Assembly: GCF_002443255.2 (NCBI RefSeq)
Contig: NW_019211456.1
Coordinates: 24,359,061 to 24,423,060 of the forward strand
Source of the DNA: Varroa destructor
Lineage: Eukaryota; Arthropoda; Arachnida; Mesostigmata; Varroidae
DNA length: 64,000 nt
Direction: 5' to 3'
Part shown: piece after piece, positions 49,042 to 61,258 of the stretch
How the letters are laid out: each line of letters opens with the position of its first letter
How positions within the stretch are numbered: position 1 is the first letter of the stretch
The notes under the pieces: model-generated
Seen by the model: the letters and a program-made list of their open reading frames with translations, nothing else
What the model was told of the DNA's origin: nothing
The model's database searches: none
Made by a program: the position numbers and the translations under genes

Positions 49042-52000
49042 ATGAAATACCTTTGTACCTGCGCTCTTGTTTTGAGCGTGGCTTGGGTTCAGCCAGGAGG
49101 AGCAATCCTTTCTTCCTTGGAAATACGAAGTAAGACAAGTCGCCTGATATAAAACCACTATTCTTCGCGGCAGCTTGTCTTTTTGAGCTATTATTTTACA
49201 TTTATAATCTATTATTATGATATAGAATTGATGCGGGCTCTTACTTTAGCAGTCACTTCATTTATATGAGGCTTTTTGTCTAACTTCGTTGAACAAGACC
49301 GCATTGTTCCACGTAGGCGATGCTACTCGATCAGACATTGGAAGCTGCTGGCCGATCAGCGCGTGAATAACCGCTTGAATTACTAACAAGCCAGATCTGG
49401 ACAACAATTATTTTCGTTTAAAATAATTATCTTCACATGAAATCAATAGATAATTATGTGTTACTCAGAAAAAGCATTGAAAAAAATATATATATATTTT
49501 TTTAGTAAAACATTTGCCACTCAGATTTATGAAAAATCCTATTACCTCCATAAATATACTGGGAAACCCGATATTTCGATTTTTACGAAGTTGAAAGATG
49601 TATATCATTCATGGGATTTTGAATGACGCAGGCTGAAAAATTTCTTCTTCGATAAATGGGCTGAGCTAGCTCTATTAGAGATAGTTAAGTGAACGAAAAT
49701 ACCCTATTAACTAATTCCGTTCACTAGATTTTGGAGAAATTGTCTTCCGTTAACTTAGCCAAGCTTGTATTTTTGGATACTTTTCACTTGTAACTGAAGA
49801 CAGTTACTCCTTGCAGCATAACGATGCTGCACATACCGTGCCTACTAGTCCGCCCGAATACAATTGCCTGAATGGAAAACGCAAGATTCAAGGGAATTTG
49901 TTGAAGTATACAGGAGTTATTCTAATAAAATCGTCAAATCGATATTAAGTCGTTTGACTGACGACCGCAAGCGCATGACGCGCTATTTTTTAGTTAGCCG
50001 AACAAAAATATGTTCCACTGTTAGACCAGGGCGTATGATACAAAACCGTTTGGCCTATGTCGGCTGCATTATGTTAGCTGAGCCTAACCTCAGTACAGGT
50101 AGCTAGTCCTTAAAATTATGCCTCTATTGTAACTCTTCTGTATCCCAGCACTTTTTGTGTCAGTTCAATTGCTTAATCGTTTTCGTCGTTTACGGTCTCC
50201 CAAAGAAGAATCAATATCTTGCTGCAGCCTACGCGAATACCCCGATTTATCAACTATAAATATAATAGTTTGCAAGCATCACAATCCACTAAGGCGGACA
50301 AATACAATTAAGTAAAAACAGTACAGATGTTTCGAGGAAGACAGTTTTTCTTGTATTGTCTTAATTATCAGGAATAAATAGTATATAATCATACCGGTAC
50401 TTCGCTAGTACTGCGCAGTACAAGTGGATATATCAGGCAAAATGTATCCTCAAGGTTGAACCGTCAAAGCAGGTGAGGGACAACAACGAAGACGGAACTT
50501 CAGCGGCGAAGAACCACCACTGTATATAATGTGTTCGTGTGAAAAGTATAATATATGTATATAGTATGACGTTAATGGCGTTTTTGACCTTAAGCATTAA
50601 ACAAAGCAACAATATGAAATTACTTAGATTATGATACTGTTTTGTTGATTTTTTTTGGGTCTTGTATGTGATTCGTAATGGAACGGCTCCCGTGTATAGA
50701 ATCCCGGAGCGGCACGAAAAGTTTCGCTGTTGGGCGAATGCGGTTTAAATTATCATTTCATATTTAGGCTCCAAACATCGCCAATAACAATAATAGTAGT
50801 AAGAACAGAAAAATGTTACCGTAGGCCAATGGTAACCAAAAGAGGTATACCGAGGATGCAAGATGCAAATATGCTTTACCAGGCTTTAGTCTGCGCTAGA
50901 CATGTTTAGCTTCCGAATAAAATTTTCCTGTAATAAGATAGCGTAAAATTATCTATCAGCACAAAATGGAAATTGTTGTAAAATGTACAGCTTCCGAGAA
51001 CAAGGACATTTTGGATTTCGTTCCTTTTCGACACTGATACGCGCGTCCATACGGTACGGTGACAGGCTTAGCCGAAACGCAGGCCAATTCGGATTATAGC
51101 AAACTCATTAGCTCAGTCGTAAGGTGTCCCTTTCCAGCTGGAGCTGTAGAAATGAAATCATAAGTGATATTACACTTCGTAGCAATAACAACGGGGGTTA
51201 TTACTACGAAGCAGCGTTTGTTGACGTTCAAAATGCTCTGAATAACATGCCAACACCGCTAAGTAATACAGAAGCTATTCAATGACTATAAGGTCGGCAT
51301 ATAACGATCATCTGATGATAAAAAAAGAATGACCAAAACAGATTCTTTACCTACGCACGACGAAATATTATACCGTCGTTTTGAAAATCCCAAAATCATT
51401 CTCGTCAACTGAAGTTCCATCAAGTGTAACATTGGAAACGATGCATATTTAAAATAGGGTAGATACTATAAATACGCACTCAACAAGAAGCAACTTACTT
51501 ACTTAAAGATAAGCCGAACTTTTCGAAATCATGTCGATGGACGTGTACTGTCTGGCTGAATCCAAGCCAATGTCCTGTTGTACAAGATGCCTAGAAGTGG
51601 CCTACGTGAACAGAATAAGGTAAGAATAGGCCTGTCTTAACCTTAGCAGACAATTTATTTATATGCTAATATAACGCTCACGAGTGCACTGACCAAGCAA
51701 GTCACCCGTTTTATTCAATGACGTTTTTCCCAAAATCTGGACCAGCAGAGGCTTTAATTTAAGTAGGTCGAACGAATTTCTTGAAATATTGTCTCGCTGA
51801 ACTCTGCTGTAAATCTACATTTTTTTTTTAAATGAAAAATACATCGAATGAGTAGTAAAATCTACGATACATTGCTAGCGTATACCGTGTGACGTAAACA
51901 GTTTTTGCAGCCGCAACCAAATGCCGTTAATATAATTAATGCACAAGTGGAACACTCGATATATTCGATGAGATACTGAGGGCCGAGGGTTAGTTTGCTG

Positions 52001-53159
52001 ACCTGTTAAGTCATGCAAAAAGATTTATTAGTAAAGAGGATCGCATCTCGTTGCCAATACCGCCCTGAGCCTTCGTCGACAAGCACTGCATTGTCTCATC
52101 CACTTCGTCCGTCACTGAGGAGTTTTTCGTGAAACTTATTCATTAACATACTCTTACTGCTGCTGTTGCTTACCTAAACAGTTGATTCCGATTGAAACCA
52201 AAACTCTCGGCCACCGTCGCTGTCAGCAATGACACCTAACGACTAATGCTCTCCGCTGTAAATTTGCACTAGCTGACTATTGGAGTCTGCGGTGTCCTCT
52301 CTAATGGTGACCGAGAATTGTGTTTTTGACAGCGCGATGAGAACGCCCCGATCTTTTCGAGATAGCAGACGCAATCGTTGCTGGGTGAGCCGTCATCGTC
52401 AAGGATACACGTCCCAGTTGTTAAGGCGTCAGTGAAAGGGCTCCACCTTACTTGGCAACTGTTAGCAGTTGTACTATCCTATCCACCGATAGCCTATGTA
52501 GTGACCACCTTAATTATGTTACAAATATATCGGCTTTTATAAACATGCAACAAAAAAGACCTGTAAATATCGTATGCATAAACATTTTATACGTGAAAAC
52601 TCTTGTGAATTAAATTTTAGTATTTTAAGATGTACTGGATTGTGACAACAGCTTTGGTAGAGTAACCCGGAACCTCTTACGTAATTTTAGATATTACGGA
52701 ATTATTATTATTATAGAAAAGATGCGCAAAATATTGTTGACTACGCTATACTGTATGATAGTTGCTTGGGGGTCCGGAAAAGATTCGATTCACTATAATC
52801 TTGTTTTGCTTTGCAATGATTTACTTTAAAAGAGTGCCGTATTCCTTCTCACAAATAGGTATTTCTGTTAATAGCTATGTCGAAGAACCACGAACTTTGT
52901 ATATTAAGCTCTGAGTGAGTGCCTTCTCAATGCAGGCCTTTTGGAGCGTTTGCAATCATTCCGAGAAGGGCTGAAAACAAACCGCGTGACGATTATAGCA
53001 AATAAATCATTGAGAATTTTTTTCTATGGCGGTCATACCTCTCTAACATTAAAAGTAACACTTTGTGGGCATGTTGTTTGTTGCTCGCACGTATTTACGA
53101 ACAGCGTCCCCATTCCACCCAACCACGGAGCTTCTATGTGCCCGCTCGTTCTAAATTAA
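49042..53159 (+). CDS. Secreted-protein gene: signal-peptide exon plus two tentative exons
   Basis: An ATG at 49042 opens 29 codons, with MKYLCTCALVLSVAWV forming a clear signal peptide, followed by QPGGAILSSLEIR. It ends at 49129 in phase 1 at a GTAAGA donor. A TCAGTC initiator-like motif lies 14 bases upstream of the ATG. Two downstream plus-strand exons have compatible phases: 49886-50098 (weak acceptor CGCAAG; donor CAG/GTAGCT; FVEVYRSYSNKIVKSILSRL, two cysteines) and 52936-53159 (good acceptor TCAATGCAG; RLQSFREGLKTNRVTIIANK, later GHVVCCSHVF, stop TAA). Joined, they give 174 residues with a cysteine-containing, mostly helical-looking mature part. The first exon is the firm piece. The second intron would be about 2.8 kb and would contain the separate promoter at 51467, which is a reason for doubt about the last join. 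Confidence 0.38.
51175..51211. repeat. Hairpin, 14-bp arms with one mismatch
   Basis: Arms CTTCGTAGCAATAA / TTATTACTACGAAG flank the 9-base loop CAACGGGGG. It lies about 255 bases upstream of the TATA box at 51467. Confidence 0.7.
51467..51619 (+). CDS. TATA promoter and first coding exon of an unknown gene (partial)
   Basis: TATAAATA at 51467-51474 is followed 57 bases later by ATG 51531, with a second in-frame ATG at 51537. This leaves room for a leader of about 30 bases. The frame encodes 29 codons, MSMDVYCLAESKPMSCC and then TRCLEVAYVNRI, with four cysteines close together, and ends in phase 2 at a near-perfect donor (AAG/GTAAGA). There is no signal peptide. Compatible phase-2 acceptors downstream are at 52936, 54371 and 55796. 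The last would fuse this exon in frame to the 55.9 kb secreted gene, placing that gene's hydrophobic segment inside a longer protein. Which acceptor is used cannot be told from sequence. Confidence 0.42.
51620..52935. other. Probable intronic or intergenic stretch
   Basis: No firm exon. A GC-richer patch at 52050-52450 is open on the minus strand in more than one frame and has a strong minus donor (TTTAG/GTAAGC) at about 52174. A possible short minus exon there (VSLLTATVAESFGFNRNQLF) has no compatible partner that I could confirm. Confidence 0.35.
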
Positions 53160-54370
53160 TATTACTGTCACGATGAAAATAATCAATAAATGTGATGTCT
53201 TTTTCTATGACTATGATATACTCGCTGAATTCTTCTAAATTATTCCGGCCTATCGTGTCTCAAATGATGACAATGATTCATTCCTCAGGGACATATAAAC
53301 AAACGCATTTCTTTTTAACACTGTTTCGCAGTATGAACCTAAACCGCGAACATTTCAGGGTAATGAAGGTACCATAGCCTATATCTTTCCGCAAGTCTAA
53401 ACCTGAACTTTCGGAAGTACATTAATATCCAAAATGCTTCACAGATTTCCGTTAGTTATCTGTTTTTTTTCTCTTTGAAAAAATGAAGCGAGTAGAGGTA
53501 CGGCTCAGCCAGTTCCTAAATCCCAACATAGTCATCAATACCGCCAAAACTGACCGATTGGCGTCTACACTTACTCTATTTTTCAGCCTGTTGTTTTATA
53601 AAAAAAAATCACCAGGCACGGTCTGCCGACTGCTGCGCGGTCTCTTCTAGACTGCATCCGCAACAGGTTATCCAGTAGCGTATGAATCAGACAAGCATTA
53701 CTAATTACTGATAGCGACAATGGTGGGCCGTTTTAGCATCATCAGCGCCGTGACATGATTTGAAGCAGGCTTAAACGACCGAACATCGTCCGCACGTTGG
53801 TTGACATCGAGCAGACGTCGAATTGGCACCGTCAAATAACATGAAAGAAGGGTTTAGGTGAAGGCTAGTGAGGTTTACGAACTGCTGATACGATATTCAG
53901 GTGGTAATGTAAAATAGCACAACAAATGACGATTGATTATTGCACTAAATAACTATTAGGATGATAATGTTTCCTCTAGCATTGTCGTCATAACACGCTA
54001 GCATGGCAGTTAGCGAAGCTCTGATATACGATTTTGACAATAGACGGATGATAAGTCGTTGCGCCTAGCTCACACAACTGTATTCGCGGTTCTGGGATTG
54101 GCCTACTAGCAAAGCTACTTCGAAGGGTGACGATCAACTTCCTGATTTCATTTTTTGTCCTTTGCAAATTTACCACATCATAGCGTATGAGCCGCATAGT
54201 TAATACTGCCAATATTAAACCTATACGGTTCCACTTGAAAAATTTCTCAAAAGATACCGCTGATTACGTTCAACCCTCATATTGTCGCTGACGCGAGCTC
54301 ACGAGGTAATTTCTGGGAGACCGCTGAGGTAAAGGGAAAACTGAATTTATTTTGTTTTCCTCCTCTTCAG
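53160..54370. other. Intergenic or intronic stretch
   Basis: Open frames at 53192-53377 and 53988-54212 have no support. The stretch ends in the best polypyrimidine tract and acceptor of this region (TTTTGTTTTCCTCCTCTTCAG, ending 54370). Confidence 0.4.
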
Positions 54371-54555
54371 GTGGCGTCGGATACAGCCGCGGCCTCGGAT
54401 TGTATTTCTGCTTTCCAGATCTGGAGGTCAATAAAAGTCCCGCAGACTTAGACAGTTTGCCTCGTAACAGATTTCCCTTGCCCTATTCGGGAAGGGTCTT
54501 TCATTTCGGCTTCTTATATAAAAGAAAATTTTCTACATATATTGTAAAGCACTAG
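54371..54555 (+). CDS. Candidate exon behind a very strong acceptor, 61 residues
   Basis: The acceptor is preceded by an unbroken pyrimidine-rich tract. The longest frame opens in phase 1 and runs 61 codons to a TAG: GVGYSRGLGLYFCFPDLEV and then SPADLDSLPRNRFPLPYSGR, ending in a basic KRKFSTYIVKH. A donor-like ATT/GTAAAG near the end (54543) could make it internal. The phase-0 and phase-2 frames are also open for about 25 codons, so the frame is not proven. The upstream partner is unknown; the 51531 exon (phase 2) would force the shorter arginine-rich frame. Confidence 0.3.
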
Positions 54556-55795
54556 ATCATCAGACGCTTCGCTGCAAATCTTCATCGTAAGGTTCAGTGC
54601 TCCATGATTTACCAGTAGCCAGAGCATTCGTAATAAGATATTTTGGTCGATTTTTGTAGATACTTCGGAGGTCGGTGTTTGTCGAGAAGGTGTACATTTT
54701 TTTCATTATAAACAGAGTGTTAATGGCGGTTGTAAGGTGTATCGGTGGCGTCTTAGTAGGTCTCGTTGATATAATAAACATCACTTCGACTGTCTTGTAC
54801 TACTAGAAATCACGATTTTTGGCTTCTTGAGTCCCCATGCAGGAAGGCTCAATCGATTATTGCGTTAGAATGGGGCTAGATACGATCCATATCAACGAAA
54901 TGGTATGTAACGTTGTAGTAATCTTTTAAACGCCAACTGAATATGAATCAATTTCGTAAAATCGAGTAGCTAACAACCTAAGAAAAAAATTTAGGCAGGT
55001 GAAAAAAATAAAAATAATTGACGTTTTTCCATGAGGCCAAATGACCAGATCAAGCGATATTGTTTATGTAGCACTACTGTGCATTAACACTATCTCATAT
55101 TTGAACTAACGCTAGCAACATGTCCGCGTATACTCCGGACGTATGAATAAACGCAAATAAATAGAAAGCGCCGCAGTGTACCCTCAATTCGAATAGGGCA
55201 TGTGGACCACGCTTTGATTTGAATAACACTGCATCGATATGTCTTATGCGGACAAAACTTCTACGCAGAAAAGTCGTTTACGTTGTGATAACGTGTTTGT
55301 TTATTTGTAAGAGTTTTCCTATTCGTGGACAAAGCCTATACGTCTTTGAGGTAGACGTGTGCTAGTTTGAGAGGAAGAACTATGTTATGAAGCCTTTAAT
55401 AGATAAAAAAAAAAAAACGTAGCTCACTTCAAAAGTTATACTTCGTGATCATCTAATTCAAGATTAGTTCTTCAGATCTACGGAAAATACGCTGTCCAAA
55501 AATGTTCACATCGTCGCGAGCGCTTCCAAAGCGCTTACAGTAACGTGTGTGATACGATAACATAAAAACAACAGCAATGTAGAAGCTTTCGGAAGGAATA
55601 CCTTGCAGGATGGACCCAGTTGCGCAGTGCCTTTTGGCCAATTAAATTCAACCCATAATCCCTGCAGTTATTTACATTTATGTTTGTGGTATCTTTCTGA
55701 CAACCGTATTCAGATACGAATGTTTTTAAATCTAATCATTATTATTTTCGGTATAGCGAATCCTATTGTTTGTGTCGCTCTTGTTTTAATTACAG
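54556..55795. other. Stretch upstream of the 55.9 kb gene
   Basis: A minus-strand ATG frame at 54784-54560 (YTFSTNTDLRSIYKNRPKYL) looks protein-like but has no splice or promoter evidence. It also contains an A13 tract at 55405-55417 and a 7-bp hairpin (AGCGCTT / AAGCGCT) near 55519-55536. It ends with a strong acceptor (GCTCTTGTTTTAATTACAG, ending 55795), which implies an upstream exon for the gene that follows. Confidence 0.4.
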
Positions 55796-55874
55796 TGTGG
55801 CTGTTGGCGACTCTTACCCTATTTGGCTTCGCTTATCCATTCTGCTTGACTCCATTAAGAAAAACATCGCCGAG

Positions 55875-57836
55875 ATGCATTTGCCAAACCTCAAACGGAT
55901 GTCCGCTCTTCGGCCTTCACATTTCGGCGTCGTCGTCGCCGCGTTACTTCTAGCAATTGGAGAGCGACTGATCTGTGTTGCAGCTCCAGCGGACAACCCA
56001 GAATGTACTATCGCTTACTTAGACAAGTGCGGACAGTATATCTTCCTTTGGACCACCAGCCTCAACGAGGTAATCGATTAAGGTATATAAGCATGCGTAT
56101 ATTAAATAACTCGAAACCGCTGTTAGGCCACTATCAGAAATGCTATTGAAGTGTCAGTTTGCTTGTATTTATAAAAGAAATAAAAAAAAATCCCTTTGAA
56201 TATGTGTAAATGTTTAGTTTTAGCTATAAAGGGTACATTATACAGGCCAGATGTTAAGCTCTACCGCCAATTCAGCAATGATAGTTCCAGATTTCTTTTT
56301 TCTGCCAGCAAATATAGACTTGACGATCTTTCTTGCTAATAACTGTTGTCACTTTATAAATGCAACTATATAAAATCAGATTCATTCGTCATCGTCATGT
56401 TATAAATTGCTTGAATAGCAGCAATCTGTAAAACGCAAAAAAGCGTTTATAGATAGGATAAAAACCTTCGAGAGGTTATTTCTGCAAGTGTGGCCAGTCT
56501 AGTCTGGAAACAACCGCGTCTTAAATGGAATACTACATAATAATAATAATACAATATATTATTATAAATCGGTAATTTCTCTACTGTTATCGTTTTGCCT
56601 TTCTCGTAGCCGCTGCCACACTATGCTCATCTCCCCGTTCCACGAAATCGTCGTCAACGTAGAAAGACCTAGTGTTTTGTTGTTTTTTCTATAACGCCCC
56701 TGTCTTGAAAGTATTTAACTGTGAGATAGATCTAATCACAGCTGTGTTCCTGAACGGAAAAAGACACTCCAGATACTCGCGTATAGCTCTGACGTTGTTC
56801 ATGTTTAGCCTCGTTTAACGAATCTAAACTGAAGAGCAATCGATATTATTGAACGTTTCTCAATTACCCTGTATGTCGCCGTCGACTGTGAGCATATGTC
56901 ACGCTTTTTCGGAGGCATCGTGCTCTCTACTTATTAAAGTCGACTACATGGTTAGGAATTGAACCATAATATTTCTCATTTCCTAGGTGATGGCTCCTGC
57001 GAATACTGAGCAATTAAAGGAGCACTGCGAGCGCCAAGCAGCTTCTGAAGATTGCGTACGCAAGCGATCAGAAAAATGTCACTCGAGCGTCAAGAAAGGC
57101 CTCTCGCGTTTGTTTTATGACGCGATTCATGAAGAATACGAACAGCGTTGTGATCCAGAATCCGATTATCATGCCTCTTATTTGCGGATGGCACCTTGTA
57201 TCCATAAAATATCCTCAGATATGTACAACTGCAGCGCGCGTCTTATAGCCTCTATTCGTTCCTCGATGGAGGATGATCATGGTAAGTCTCAATTTCTCCT
57301 AAATTGTTTGATGTATCACGAACGTGATTTGTACAAGTAGGGAGACATCTGGCAAGATTAAATTTATATTTCCCAGTTTACAATACTACAGTTTTTAATG
57401 CTGAGATCGTATAGGTATTAAAGCAAAAAGAGAAATATCGGAACAGGATGCCACCATAACTCTTACAAACAATAGCATAGAAACTAACGATTGATTTGGG
57501 CTAATTGTAATGTATTTAGGCAAATCTGTCCGAGAAAGGATTCCACGGGCGTGTTGCAATTTCGTATCCTATACTCGGTGTGCCGAAGTGGCAGCACGTA
57601 AGACATGCGATGAAGACACGGTTAACTTTGTGAAGCAATATTTAGAAAGGATTTCAGGAGAATTGTTTAGTTTAGCGTGTGGCAGTTACAGCGTTGAGGC
57701 CGAGGTATGCAAGAAGTTTCAAACGGGTTTACTCACGTCACATGAGGACGTCAAACTCACCGATGAAAGCAGCGTGACGACAATGATCGGTGCTTTGTCA
57801 ACGCTCGCTAATTCATTTCAGCCAGCACGAAGATAA
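55875..57836 (+). CDS. Secreted cysteine-rich protein, 268 residues, three exons
   Basis: Exons 55875-56069 (donor GAG/GTAATC, phase 0), 56987-57281 (acceptor CATTTCCTAG, donor CATG/GTAAGT, phase 1) and 57520-57836 (acceptor TGTATTTAG, stop TAA) join in frame. A hydrophobic segment at residues 17-37 (FGVVVAALLLAIG) followed by CVAAPA gives a signal peptide with cleavage near residue 37-39; a second ATG at 55899 would shorten it by eight residues. The mature chain has 14 cysteines. The spacing C-x7/8-C-x23/26-C recurs three times (starting at C44, C91 and C190), and one CC pair precedes the last unit, so a threefold helical, disulphide-bonded module is inferred. There are no sequons in obvious loops and no catalytic motif. 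The arrangement recalls the broad class of cysteine-patterned secreted proteins that are expanded in arthropods and nematodes, but I cannot assign a named family. A good acceptor at 55795 shows that a 5' exon lies upstream. An AATAAA lies at 58337-58342. Confidence 0.85.
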
Positions 57837-60225
57837 AAACAATGTTCGATATTTGTACCTATCATGAGAAAACTGCCATATCTTAAAATCTGATGGCCGC
57901 AAGTTAGCAGATGGCCTTGTCTAATTTTACTACGATCTGACTTCAAATTTGCCGAGTTGAAAATATCTTATCAAAAGCCAATTATACCAGAATACAAAAG
58001 CTAGGCGGGTCACAGCAAAATCAAACTAGGGATCGATTTATAAGTAGAAAAATGTCATTATGCTTGTACCGAAAAAAAACGGTACCGTTGTGAATTAGGG
58101 TCAATTGCTCTAGCTTTATAATACCGAACAATGTCAATGTAACGGCTTTTGAGTACTTGTGAGAACGAAGTTCTTCCGGACGAAACCGTCGCGATAGCTC
58201 GACATCTTAAACATTTATTAAGACGTTTAAACATAATCGGGACAATGAAACGGAATGAAGTATTGCCATTCTCCTCTCAGTGTCCATTTATATTAGTAGG
58301 CCCAAAAATAGGTAGATAATGAAACCACTTTAACTTAATAAAAATAATGGTACCGTGATACGCCTGTTTAAGATTACTAATTACTTGAAGCGCGGAAATG
58401 TTGAAAATGTGACTCAGGAAAATAAGTATAAAATGTACAGTCCCAGAATTCGTACCGTCGTGACGGTCACATCATGGATTCTCTCATACGAGTTTCCGTT
58501 AGGGGCGGGGGGAAGGGAGGCGGAAGAGGTTCAACACAGTGTAACGTCGGTAACTCAACTCTGTTACGGTTAAACGGACTTCAGAGAAATGATTTGAGTG
58601 AAAATTCCTAATGCCATTCCTGGATTCAAAATAACAACGCCTTTGATTTGGGAATTGCTGTTGAAATTAATTCCATTTACAAGTGCTACGACACTAGTGA
58701 GTACAACATTATGAACCTCTTTCTCGCAGCACACAGTTGTCCACATTATGAAGTATTCTAACTAACAAACCGAATAAGTGATGAAGTATCGAATCTTCCT
58801 TGTACTAGAATTCTACGATCTTCTAGGGTCTCTTTGTCCATAGATGAATAGTATCGGCTAGGCATATCGTATCCAATATACGTCCATTGTTTTTCCTGTG
58901 ACAGACATAGCTGAGAACTAATTATTCTACTTAAAAGAATAATTGATATTTTGTCTAATTTAACGCTTCGTAATAATACATATAGCACGTAGTACGGGGA
59001 AAGGTGCCTTTAAATCATTGATATTGATAAAATATTGATTCGATGGGCACAGAGAAAAATACGCTGCGCCTACATAGCTAGACGTGGTTAGTATTGCTTA
59101 ATAAAGTTTAATATAATTTAATAAAAGCTTAATAAAGGGGGTGCTTAACATACGTAAAAAGGTGAATATATATAGAACAGTGAAAAAGGTTTATAGAGGT
59201 AATAAGCAATTAGTTAGAAAACAGTTAAGACAGTTGGCGGGTCAGCGGTGAAGACATCGATGTACACCGCTAATCATCTCGCCTGTGTCTTTTCACTTAT
59301 ACGGCTATACGAACGTAACAGGCCAGACTTGAAAAGTAAAACCTTTTTTTGTCTTCTATGTCCGGTGCTTACGCCGTTAGATATATTGCATCGAACAGCT
59401 GACTCCCAGCACGCTGATATATTGTAGGCAGGTATATTGTAGCAAACAATTGTTGTATAGCAAACAAACACGTATCAGTGATCTCGCAACAAGTTTAAAT
59501 ACCAACGAGACAACAAAGTAAGGGAATGGTTCGAATGGAACATAGCATTATAGAAAGGCTATGTAGGAAAAACTGCTATGGGATAGCTATTACGTGGTAA
59601 AATAGAGTTTGAATTGTTAACTCTGGCTTAGATGGAAAAAATTATCTTGTTACTTTTTCTCTGACGAAAAAGTGACAAGATAACGTTAAACAGCGAATGA
59701 AGAAACGCATGACGAGACAACGTATCCTGATGTTATGCTTCTCGGAGCATCGGTAAATTTTTGAGGTGAGGTAAAATCCCGCTCGTATTATATTATTATA
59801 AAAACGCAATATACATATTTTTGCTTAGCCCGAAACTCTAATAATACTGTAAAATTGTGCTTGCACCCACCTTGTGTACATCAACTGTCGGACCGGTTGA
59901 AAAAGTCATTTAGACTGTTTTCTATGAATCTTCATCTTCTATGCAATTCACTTTCCCCAAGGCTTACCTTAGCTCAGTAAATGTTGTGTGTCTTTTGCGT
60001 GTTGAAATACCTTAAGGTATATCGTAGTACCAAATCGTAGCTCACTACTGGACGCTCACAAGGTTCAACTAGAATGAATAGTTCGTCACAATAAATTTGA
60101 GCTAACGCCAATAAGCTCACTCACCCATTTCTCTCTTCCCTTTTGTCCGAAAATCAGGTTACGCATCCCTTCGAAGGTCAGGTGCTATTCCCAGAACTCA
60201 GCTTCCTAGAATCTCTCGGACCCGT
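57837..60225. other. Intergenic stretch downstream of the cysteine-rich gene
   Basis: No supported gene. A candidate AATAAA lies at 58337. An open frame at 58355-58573 has no support. At 59094-59136 GCTTAATAAAG occurs twice as a direct repeat around TTTAATATAATT. Near 59416-59466 TATATTGTAG and TAGCAAACAA are each repeated. Confidence 0.5.
59642..59683. repeat. 18-bp near-perfect hairpin
   Basis: Arms TTATCTTGTTACTTTTTC / GAAAAAGTGACAAGATAA pair fully as RNA with one G-U pair, around the 6-base loop TCTGAC. It is the longest gap-free stem I found in the window, lies in gene-free DNA, and could be transcribed structure or a small inverted-repeat remnant. Confidence 0.8.
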
Positions 60226-60300
60226 GCACACACACACACACGCACACGCACGCACACCCACCCACCCACCCACACACACACACAAACACACGCACTCACC
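60226..60300. repeat. Compound (CA)n / (CCCA)n microsatellite
   Basis: A (CA)n tract is interrupted by CG-containing units, then changes to CCCA units and back to CA. It lies inside an open frame at 60143-60511, which it inflates with His-Thr and Pro repeats; I do not regard that frame as a gene. Confidence 0.93.
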
Positions 60301-61258
60301 TAAATCAATACTCCTTTCTTCATACCTAAGTCGCCATCGGTGTGGCCTAACAGATATAATGGAGCCAACGAGCTCAAACCCTCTACTGGTCATCCCGATA
60401 AGCGGCAGTATTTATTCGATCCGATTGATGATAACAGTACCACTTCCGACAGTTTCATTGTCAATTGATCATAAAGCAGCATGGGTGGAGGCCACGTGCC
60501 CATATGGGTAAAAGCGGCGCGACGAAATCACACCGTAGTCAAGGAAACCTCATGCTACACATACACACACGAGTTCAAACTAAAGAGCGGATTCCATAGA
60601 AATGTAGCTTGTATAATAGATGAGACTTTATCTTGTCCAAGCCTACAGAAGCCTGCAAGCAACGATTTCTGTAATATTTCTCAATGTGTTTTCAGAACAC
60701 TTCTAAGAATGCCGACGGTCTCTCGATAATTCCCAGTTATTCAAGCGGTGTCTGTAATACGTTTGGGGCAAAGTCAGGAAAAGTCCCCAACAGGATTCGA
60801 CTGATGTTAGAGATATGTTGTATTTTGTATGAAAGAAACTTGGAGTCAAGTCTCTGACAAACAGGCCAAGTTACATAAATAGCTAAGTCTGTGCGATGAT
60901 TTCATCCTCGATCATATGAAGATAAAGATCTTTTTCAAGATCATCTTTTTTTTGGCTGAGCATCGACGAGCACGTGATGGGTCATTCGACAATAGTGCAG
61001 ATATATTAGATCCTCATTGCTAACATAAAACCGCATCAGCTAAATAATGAACTGGTTAAATTTCGGTTTACTATAGAGCGTAACAATGGTTCTACGATGT
61101 GAAGATTAATTCAGATGTGACACATTTCTTCGAGGCATGATATTTCATAATGGTATTACTCTCCTCGCAACTGAATCATGTACACATTTCAGATTACCAC
61201 CACATGTTTTTTACTAAGTCTTAGATAATCCAACATCAATAAACAAAGTTATTACCGA

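Noticed and set aside
51108..51140. TTAGCTCAGTCGTAAG, similar to the D-arm of a tRNA
   Set aside because: No matching anticodon stem, T-arm or acceptor stem follows.
60143..60511. 122-codon plus-strand frame with His-Thr and Pro repeats
   Set aside because: The repeat part is just the (CA)n/(CCCA)n microsatellite read as protein, and the flanks show no gene signals apart from an acceptor-like CAG.
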